DNA of 58,518 nt, from contig JAOABK010000004.1 in the NCBI GenBank assembly GCA_026418415.1, positions 1 to 58,518 on the forward strand, in the 5' to 3' direction. This stretch comes from Pseudomonadota bacterium (lineage in GTDB: Bacteria; CALINM01). How positions within the stretch are numbered: the stretch's first letter is position 1; each line of letters starts with the position of its first letter. A program made the position numbers and the translations under genes. The notes under the pieces are model-generated. The model made no database searches. It had not been told where the DNA came from and saw only the letters and a list, made by a program, of their open reading frames with translations. Of the stretch, positions 52,476-58,518 are shown piece by piece.

Positions 52476-53255
52476 ATGCTAAATAAAATCCTTTTTAAAC
52501 CTCTACTTTTTTTAGTCCAACTACTGCTCTTATTTATATCACTAAATAATTCGCATGCATCATCACTAACCGCCTGTTATGATGTAAAAGTTTTTTTCTT
52601 TAAAGTAGGAGAATCCTGTATAACATATAGCCTTATTAACAAAAACTTATTAAGAATAAACAGTCATATGAAAACTGTGAATATAGGAAGCTTAGCAAAG
52701 AGAATTTATGATTACGGATCATCGGAAGCTAATTTAGATCATTTTTCTCCTCAAAAGTTTGTCTTTCATCAAGAAGAGGGGACATTTAAAAGGTACCAGG
52801 AGTATATTTTTAAAGAGGACAAAATTTATGTTACTGAGAGAAAATTCAAAAAACTCTCTTCTGAAATTGAAAAAGAAGAAAATAAAATATATAAACATTC
52901 AGGAGAATTTGACCCCTATATAGCGGCCCTATTTCTCTTCAAAAATTTTAAAAATATTCAATCAGGTATTATACCTATCTTTTATGATGATAGGTTTTAT
53001 AGAATCCCTTGGCAAGTTTTAGAGAAGATAACAATTAAAACTTCAAATGGTGAAGCAAAATGTCAAAAAGTCATAATCAAACCACAAATAAAAGGAAAAG
53101 GTTTACTACAGCCTAAAGGAGAATGGTTTCTTTATATCGATGAAGATACCCTTATACCTCTAAAAATGGAAATTGGCTTTATTATCGGAAGTGTTAAGGT
53201 AGAATTGGTAAATATTGAGGGAGATAAAAAACTTTTAACTAATTTAAAATATTAG
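52476..53255 (+). CDS. Exported DUF3108-type protein
   Basis: 259 residues from ATG 52476; a longer reading frame from 52407 is rejected because it would span the terminator. Signal peptide about 1-28 (FLVQLLLLFISLNNSHA). The body has the DUF3108 pattern: ACYDVKVFFFKVGESCITYSL, GSLAKRIYDYGSSEANLDHF, FHQEEGTFKRYQEYIF, EFDPYIAALFLFKNFK, and C-terminal PKGEWFLYIDEDTLIPLKMEI. The family is found in periplasmic proteins of Gram-negatives without a settled role. It converges with the kinase gene with an 8-bp gap. Confidence 0.8.
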   Translation: MLNKILFKPLLFLVQLLLLFISLNNSHASSLTACYDVKVFFFKVGESCITYSLINKNLLRINSHMKTVNIGSLAKRIYDYGSSEANLDHFSPQKFVFHQEEGTFKRYQEYIFKEDKIYVTERKFKKLSSEIEKEENKIYKHSGEFDPYIAALFLFKNFKNIQSGIIPIFYDDRFYRIPWQVLEKITIKTSNGEAKCQKVIIKPQIKGKGLLQPKGEWFLYIDEDTLIPLKMEIGFIIGSVKVELVNIEGDKKLLTNLKY

Positions 53256-53263
53256 GAAAATAA

Positions 53264-54724
53264 TTAGTACTTGGATAGAGGCAATTTGATTATAACTGTT
53301 GTTCCCTTATTTTCCTTAGAACTTAATTGTATTTCTCCTCCCATCTCTTCAATAAAACTTTTTGATATAGCTAACCCTATACCTGTACCATCCTTTTTTG
53401 TAGAGAAAAATAAATCGAATACCTTATTTTGTAATTCTTCAGGAATACCTATTCCAGTATCATTTATCTTAACAACACCTTTTTCATCTTCCCTCATTAA
53501 CTCAACAGTTAATTCACCCCCTTCGGGCATAGCCTGTACTGCATTTAAGATTACATTTACCAGCACTTGATGTAGCTTTTCTTCATCGGCTAAAACATAT
53601 ATATCCTCTGGCTTAAAATCGATAATAATTTTTTTGAATATCTTTTGTAAAGAAAAATTTTCCAAGAGATTTTTTAAGAATTCAGATAGCTTAATCTCTT
53701 TAATCTTACTCTCCTTTGATCTGGCAAAATCTAATAAACTTCTTATAATTCGCTTAATTCTTAAAGATTCTTTTATAATCACTTCTACATCTTTCCTTAT
53801 AGAGCTATCCTTTGGTAATTCATCAAGAATTAGTTCTGCATGACCTATGATAATACCCAATGGATTATCTATTTCATGAGACATACCAGCAGAAATCTTA
53901 CCTAAAGCAGCCATTTTCTCATAATTTAATACTTGTCTCTGCAAGAAAAGCACTTCATTTAAGGCATTTTCTAAATTTTTATTTCTTAACATTAGTTCTT
54001 CATGTTTATTCTTTATCCTTTCAGCCATTATCCGAATCAAATCACCAAGCTCTCTAAACTCATCTTCTAAATTTGGTATGTCTATATTATAATTTCCATC
54101 TTTTATAGAATTAGCTTTTGCCTTTAAAATTTCTATAGGTATGGTAATCTTTCTTACAAAAAAATAGGAAAAAACCAAAATTAAAGAAAAGGCTATTATT
54201 GCACTCGCAAGAAAAGCAAGATTTATATTAAAAATCTGTCTTTCTAAAGCAGGGAAGTGAATAATATACTGAATTATAAACCTTGTTTGCCCAGGCGAAG
54301 TATAGGGTATTAAGATATCAAAGCTCTTTTTACCATCCCTTTGAATTATCTTATAGAGTACTTCATCAATATTTCTTTTGTAATCGGAAATATTAAATAC
54401 TTCAATTTCCTTTTTGCCAAATTGATAGATTATTTTGCCATTATTATCCACTATACCAATGTAATCTATCTCAAAATTACTAACAAGAACCTTCCTAAGT
54501 TCTGTCTCAATATGTTCTCTGCCAAATCCCCTTCCAAAAGTCCTTATTACATCTTGGCTTAAAAATTTTAAACTTTTTACTGCATCCCTCAACAAATAAT
54601 CACTCCAAAACTTCCTCTCGATAAATGAGAGAACAAAAAACAAAAAAGATATCAGGATTAAATAGAACAGACTTTGAAAAAAGAGTAACTTTTTGAAAAA
54701 CCCTTTAGATTTAAACAATTTCAT
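53264..54724 (-). CDS. Membrane sensor histidine kinase
   Basis: 486 residues. TM about 13-34, periplasmic sensor about 35-165 (IDYIGIVDNNGKIIYQFGKK suggests a PAS/Cache-like fold), TM about 168-190, HAMP about 190-245, coiled coil, HisKA with His in GMSHEIDNPLGI, HATPase_c (NVILNAVQAMPEGG, DTGIGIP, FDLFFSTKKDGTGIGLAI). No response regulator is adjacent, so it must act on one encoded elsewhere. It overlaps resB by 14 bp, so the two are translated together, possibly linking cytochrome maturation with a redox or envelope signal. Confidence 0.92.
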   Translation of the reverse strand: MKLFKSKGFFKKLLFFQSLFYLILISFLFFVLSFIERKFWSDYLLRDAVKSLKFLSQDVIRTFGRGFGREHIETELRKVLVSNFEIDYIGIVDNNGKIIYQFGKKEIEVFNISDYKRNIDEVLYKIIQRDGKKSFDILIPYTSPGQTRFIIQYIIHFPALERQIFNINLAFLASAIIAFSLILVFSYFFVRKITIPIEILKAKANSIKDGNYNIDIPNLEDEFRELGDLIRIMAERIKNKHEELMLRNKNLENALNEVLFLQRQVLNYEKMAALGKISAGMSHEIDNPLGIIIGHAELILDELPKDSSIRKDVEVIIKESLRIKRIIRSLLDFARSKESKIKEIKLSEFLKNLLENFSLQKIFKKIIIDFKPEDIYVLADEEKLHQVLVNVILNAVQAMPEGGELTVELMREDEKGVVKINDTGIGIPEELQNKVFDLFFSTKKDGTGIGLAISKSFIEEMGGEIQLSSKENKGTTVIIKLPLSKY

Positions 54725-55871
54725 AGGATTTTATTTTTTCAATTAAATAAAAATTTCTTTTTTCTTTCCAAATGTAAACATCAAAACCCATCTCATTTTC
54801 CCTCAACTTTACAAATACCTCATCTACAAAGGGATATACAAAAAGTGTTAGAACTATTAGAAAACATAATACCCATATAATGGTTAATAATGGCTCATAA
54901 GTAATCTGAAGCCCCACATAGGGAAAACCAAATTCATCCCTATTAATGTCAACTAAATAAACTTTATAACCCTTAAAATTTAGAGGATTATTGATACTTA
55001 TTATCTTATTCGTAGTATTACCATCTCTATCATTTATAGTCAAATCAGCATAAAACTGCTTAGGCAAGGGATCTATATAGGCTAAAAATTTTATTTTAAA
55101 AGCATTATCCTTTCCTGAGTACTCATTTTCAAAGGGCCCAACCTCTAAATTGTTATCTATTAATGTAAAGATTATGCTTCTTTTTTCTATAATTCCCTTC
55201 AAGATTCTTAACTTCAACCCGTCATAATTTATTATATCTCCTTCCTTAGTAACAAATTCCCTTTTATTCGAATTCTTTAAATCTTCTATCTCAATCTTTA
55301 GAGGCATAGGATAATATTCTATTTTTGTTGCATTAACAAAAATATAAAAGGGTAATACAACATCTTTTTTTTCATTCCAATCGAAACATATATCTGTTCC
55401 TCTTTTTTCATGAACATTTACAGTTCCCAAAAACCCTAAATAGGAAGATAAACCTGCAGTTAATATAAAACTTATTATTAATATGTGAAGTGTTAAAATT
55501 GCATAGGTCCTCAATAGACCTTTAAAAACAAGATAACCACCATCTACTTTTTTAATTTTAAATCCCCTGTTAGTAAAAAGTTCTAATATATCTTTTCTAA
55601 CGGTGTATATTCTTTCTTGTCCAAATTTTCCTCTTTGTAAGGCAAAGAAAACTTTTATTATTCTGAAATAGGTACAATAGGCAATGTTAATAGATAAAAT
55701 TATTAATAATCCTATGTACAAAGGGGTTTTATATAAATTAAAATCATAGGGAGTTTTTGCAGGGAAAATTGTACCATATATAGAAATAACTCCAATAGAA
55801 ATCATAAATATTATTGCATATTTTGGAGATTTCAATATTGAATCAATTAAAGTAAGAGTTTTTTTCAACAT
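54711..55871 (-). CDS. resB: ResB-like cytochrome c biogenesis protein
   Basis: 386 residues, with TM helices about 16-34, 48-66, 120-142 and about 330-350, and a large periplasmic domain about 145-325. Pattern: LKSPKYAIIFMISIGVISIYGTIFP (in parts), GLLRTYAILTLHILIISF, FNLYKTPLYIGLLIILSIN, and INNPLNFKGYKVYLVDINRDE, typical of the ResB/CcsB family of system II cytochrome c maturation. No CcsA/ResC gene is adjacent. It is 1 bp after uvrA and overlaps the histidine kinase downstream. Many multihaem cytochromes in the window would need such a system. Confidence 0.87.
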   Translation of the reverse strand: MLKKTLTLIDSILKSPKYAIIFMISIGVISIYGTIFPAKTPYDFNLYKTPLYIGLLIILSINIAYCTYFRIIKVFFALQRGKFGQERIYTVRKDILELFTNRGFKIKKVDGGYLVFKGLLRTYAILTLHILIISFILTAGLSSYLGFLGTVNVHEKRGTDICFDWNEKKDVVLPFYIFVNATKIEYYPMPLKIEIEDLKNSNKREFVTKEGDIINYDGLKLRILKGIIEKRSIIFTLIDNNLEVGPFENEYSGKDNAFKIKFLAYIDPLPKQFYADLTINDRDGNTTNKIISINNPLNFKGYKVYLVDINRDEFGFPYVGLQITYEPLLTIIWVLCFLIVLTLFVYPFVDEVFVKLRENEMGFDVYIWKEKRNFYLIEKIKSYEIV

Positions 55872-55872
55872 A

Positions 55873-58518
55873 TCAACTGTTTTTTAAAATCCTATTTAAA
55901 TATTGTCCTGTATAAGAATTTGGATTATTGGCTACATCCTCAGGAGTTCCCTCTGCAATTATATACCCACCCCTATCTCCACCTTCTGGGCCTAAATCAA
56001 TTATCCAATCAGCAGATTTAATAACATCTAAATTGTGTTCGATAACAATAACAGTATTACCCATATCAACAAGTTTCTGTAGTAAAAAAAGTAGTTTTTT
56101 TATGTCATCAAAATGAAGTCCAGTGGTTGGTTCATCAAGGATATAGAGTGTTTTGCCAGTAGATCTTTTCACCAGTTCTTTAGCAAGCTTGACCCTCTGG
56201 GCTTCCCCTCCTGATAGTGTAGTGGCAGGCTGTCCCAATTTTATATACCCGAGACCTACCTCCTCTAAAATTCTAAGCATTTCAGAAATTTTAGGATAAT
56301 TTGAAAAAAATGTATGCGCTTCAGTAACAGTCATCATCAAAACTTCATAAATATTTCTACCCTTATACGTTATTTCAAGGGTCTCTTTGTTATATTTCTT
56401 TCCATTACACTCCTCACATAGTACATAAACATCAGGCAAAAAATGCATTTCTACTTTAACATAGCCTTCTCCATTACAATATTGGCATCTTCCTTCGTTT
56501 ACATTGAATGAAAACCTTCCAGCCCTGTAACCCCTCAACTTTGCTTCGGGAATCATCGCAAAAACTTCTCTTATGGGAGTAAATACACCAGTATATGTAG
56601 CAGGATTACTTCTAGGCGTTCTGCCTATTGGAGACTGATCGACATCAATCACCTTATCTATGTATTCAAGACCTGATATTTTTTCATAATTACCCGGTTG
56701 TTCTGAGGAGCCGTACAATCTCCTTGAACAAGCTCTATATAGGGTATCAATAATTAGACTACTTTTTCCAGAACCAGAAACACCAGTCACACAAATAAAT
56801 GTTTCTAATGGAAATTTAACAGTTATGTTTTTCAAGTTATTTGATTTTGCACCGTATAGAACTAAATATTTGCCTTTTGGCTTTCTCCTTGTTTTTGGAA
56901 CAGTAATGCTTTTTTTACCTGACAGATATTGACCTGTTAAAGAATTTTGATTATTTATTATTTGTTCGGGTGTGCCTTCAGCAATAACTTTTCCTCCATG
57001 CTCACCCGCTCCAGGACCAAGATCAATAACCCAATCGGCAGTTCTTATAGTTTCTTCATCATGTTCTACAACAAGCAGAGTATTACCCATATCTCTTAGA
57101 TTTTTTAATGTATTAATTAATCTTGTATTATCTCGTGGGTGCAGTCCTATGCTTGGCTCATCGAGTACATATAAAACTCCGCTCAGTTTCGAACCAATTT
57201 GAGTAGCTAAATTAATTCTCTGAGATTCACCCCCAGAAAGGCTTGAGGCACTTCTATTTAGCGTTAAATAAGTTAATCCTACATCCGTAAGAAAGCCCAG
57301 TCTGTTTCTTATCTCTTTTAAAATCCTTTCTGCTATAACTGCTTCACTACCAGTAAACTTCAAATTATTAAAAAAATCGAAAGCCTTCTCGACGGTCATC
57401 TCAGTAATATCTGAAATTGAACATCCATTTATTTTTACAGAAAGGATTTCTTTTTTAAGTCTTTTGCCTTTACAGGCTGGACAAACACCCTCACCCATAA
57501 AACTCTCATAGAAAGCTTTTTCTTCTTCATAAACGGCTCTTTTATAATTTTCCTGCAACCACGGTATCACTCCAATAAATTGTGGGATATTTATAGCTAA
57601 TCTTGTATCCGAAGATGCGGACTTACCATATAAAATAAATCTTTTCATCTCCTCTGGTAGTTTATTAAAAGGAAGCTCTAAAGAAACCTTAAAATATGAA
57701 GCAATCTTTCGTAAAGACTCAATAAATCTTATTGTTCCATTTTTATTAGTCCAAGGTGTTATAGCCCCTTGATTTATTGATAATTCATCGTTCTTTATTA
57801 CAAGTTGGGGATCGAAAAATTTCAATACCCCTAATCCATCACAGGTATCACAGGCACCATAGGGATTATTGAAAGAAAATAATCTTGGTGATATTTCCAT
57901 AAATGTATAGCCACACTTATTACAAGCAAAATTTTTGTTGAAAATAAACCTTTCTCCTTCAATAACATCTATAGCAACTACACCATTACTTAATTTAACA
58001 GCCATTTCTACTGAATCTGCAACCCTACTTCTTACCCCATTTTTAATAACTATTCTATCTATAACGATATCAATGTCATGTTTAACCTGCTTATTTAATT
58101 CAGGAACTTCAGAAATGTTATAAACAACTCCATCAATCTTAACCCTTGAAAAACCATGTTTTTTATAAAGTTCGAGTTCTTTTTTATATTCACCTTTCCT
58201 ACCCCTAACTACAGGAGAAGAAATCATGATTTTCGTTCCCTCGGGAAATTTCATAACTTCATCTATCATATTACTAACTGACATTGCAGTTATAGGAATA
58301 TCACAATTGGGACAATAGGCCTTACCAACCCTTGCAAAGAGCAATCTAAGATAATCATAAATTTCTGTGACTGTAGCAACTGTTGAGCGGGGATTTTTAC
58401 TTATTGTTTTCTGCTCTATTGCGATTGCTGGAGAAAGACCTTCGATAAAATCAACATCCGGTTTCTCCATTAATTCAAGAAACTGTCTTGCATATGCTGA
58501 TAAAGATTCAACATATCT
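55873..58518 (-). CDS. uvrA: Excinuclease ABC subunit A (5' end outside window)
   Basis: 881 codons to the right edge with no stop; the true start lies beyond, about 60-70 codons more, judged from the usual 940-residue length. The reading frame enters as RYVESLSAYARQFLELMEKP, well-known in UvrA. UvrA scans DNA for damage with UvrB. Visible: first zinc site CPNC, zinc module CNKCGYTF...CDTCDGLG, signature LSGGESQRINLATQ, VLDEPSIGLHPRDN, second Walker A GVSGSGKSSLI, second zinc module CQYCNGEGY...CEECNGKKY, LSGGEAQRVKLA and LDEPTTGLHFDDI. The first Walker A is outside the window. resB follows by 1 bp. Confidence 0.98.
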   Translation of the reverse strand, partial: RYVESLSAYARQFLELMEKPDVDFIEGLSPAIAIEQKTISKNPRSTVATVTEIYDYLRLLFARVGKAYCPNCDIPITAMSVSNMIDEVMKFPEGTKIMISSPVVRGRKGEYKKELELYKKHGFSRVKIDGVVYNISEVPELNKQVKHDIDIVIDRIVIKNGVRSRVADSVEMAVKLSNGVVAIDVIEGERFIFNKNFACNKCGYTFMEISPRLFSFNNPYGACDTCDGLGVLKFFDPQLVIKNDELSINQGAITPWTNKNGTIRFIESLRKIASYFKVSLELPFNKLPEEMKRFILYGKSASSDTRLAINIPQFIGVIPWLQENYKRAVYEEEKAFYESFMGEGVCPACKGKRLKKEILSVKINGCSISDITEMTVEKAFDFFNNLKFTGSEAVIAERILKEIRNRLGFLTDVGLTYLTLNRSASSLSGGESQRINLATQIGSKLSGVLYVLDEPSIGLHPRDNTRLINTLKNLRDMGNTLLVVEHDEETIRTADWVIDLGPGAGEHGGKVIAEGTPEQIINNQNSLTGQYLSGKKSITVPKTRRKPKGKYLVLYGAKSNNLKNITVKFPLETFICVTGVSGSGKSSLIIDTLYRACSRRLYGSSEQPGNYEKISGLEYIDKVIDVDQSPIGRTPRSNPATYTGVFTPIREVFAMIPEAKLRGYRAGRFSFNVNEGRCQYCNGEGYVKVEMHFLPDVYVLCEECNGKKYNKETLEITYKGRNIYEVLMMTVTEAHTFFSNYPKISEMLRILEEVGLGYIKLGQPATTLSGGEAQRVKLAKELVKRSTGKTLYILDEPTTGLHFDDIKKLLFLLQKLVDMGNTVIVIEHNLDVIKSADWIIDLGPEGGDRGGYIIAEGTPEDVANNPNSYTGQYLNRILKNS

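Overview
The window is about 58.5 kb of AT-rich, gene-dense bacterial chromosome (no gene-free stretch reaches 300 bp). Outer-membrane and periplasmic machinery (TonB-dependent receptor, Tol-Pal parts, lipoproteins), several multihaem c-type cytochromes, a NrfCD-like quinone module, a ResB cytochrome-maturation protein, an acyl-CoA-dehydratase activase-like protein and many histidine kinases point to an anaerobic, respiring Gram-negative. The mixture resembles Deferribacterota (Calditerrivibrio/Deferribacter type) or low-GC deltaproteobacteria. That placement is inference: no rRNA gene is present. I see no insertion sequence, prophage or CRISPR array.

Layout. 1-3658: a TonB-dependent receptor (cut by the left edge) diverges from a periplasmic ABC-type substrate-binding protein and a hybrid histidine kinase, probably an uptake/sensing module. 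3738-5270: folD-fchA, one-carbon folate metabolism, ending in a terminator shared with the opposite strand. 5258-17630 (minus strand): a long run starting at a promoter and structured leader RNA with attenuator, then aroF, a TolA/TonB-like gene, tolB, pal, cpoB, acylphosphatase, a hybrid kinase with a solute-binding sensor, a 1358-residue activase-like protein and a SpoU-class RNA methyltransferase. 17639-21839: ligA and four tightly packed genes (DUF3047, pgpA, pncC, thpR). 21831-23085: small triheme cytochrome, PC4-like protein, exported protein and elongator tRNA-Met(CAU) on the minus strand. 23093-27727: MoxR/VWA pair, a 47-residue Lys-rich protein, SAP-like protein, radical SAM protein, dodecin and Hsp20. 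27784-30664 (minus): small conserved gene, ftsE, ftsX, envC-like cell-division module.

30771-47351 is a run of 14 plus-strand genes with gaps under 20 bp or overlaps: dksA-like, pyk, galT, glgA, GAF histidine kinase, receiver protein, degenerate CoA-transferase, REC-GGDEF protein, hisS, aspS, LysM lipoprotein, a (Re)-citrate-synthase-like TIM-barrel enzyme with a Cache-like tail, icd and pgsA. It couples sugar/glycogen metabolism, entry to the TCA cycle, tRNA charging and signalling. 47368-52390 is an electron-transport locus: a tetrahaem cytochrome, a four-cluster ferredoxin and a NrfD-like membrane protein diverge from a NapC-like membrane-anchored cytochrome with about 18 haem sites. 52476-58518: DUF3108-type protein, a histidine kinase overlapping resB, and uvrA (cut by the right edge).

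The points most worth following are the aroF leader/attenuator, the TIM-barrel/Cache fusion, an FtsE whose ATPase motifs are almost all degenerate, a CoA-transferase without its catalytic Asp inside a signalling cluster, the internally duplicated multihaem cytochrome with a CX3CH site, and a cysteine cluster inside a histidine-kinase ATPase domain.
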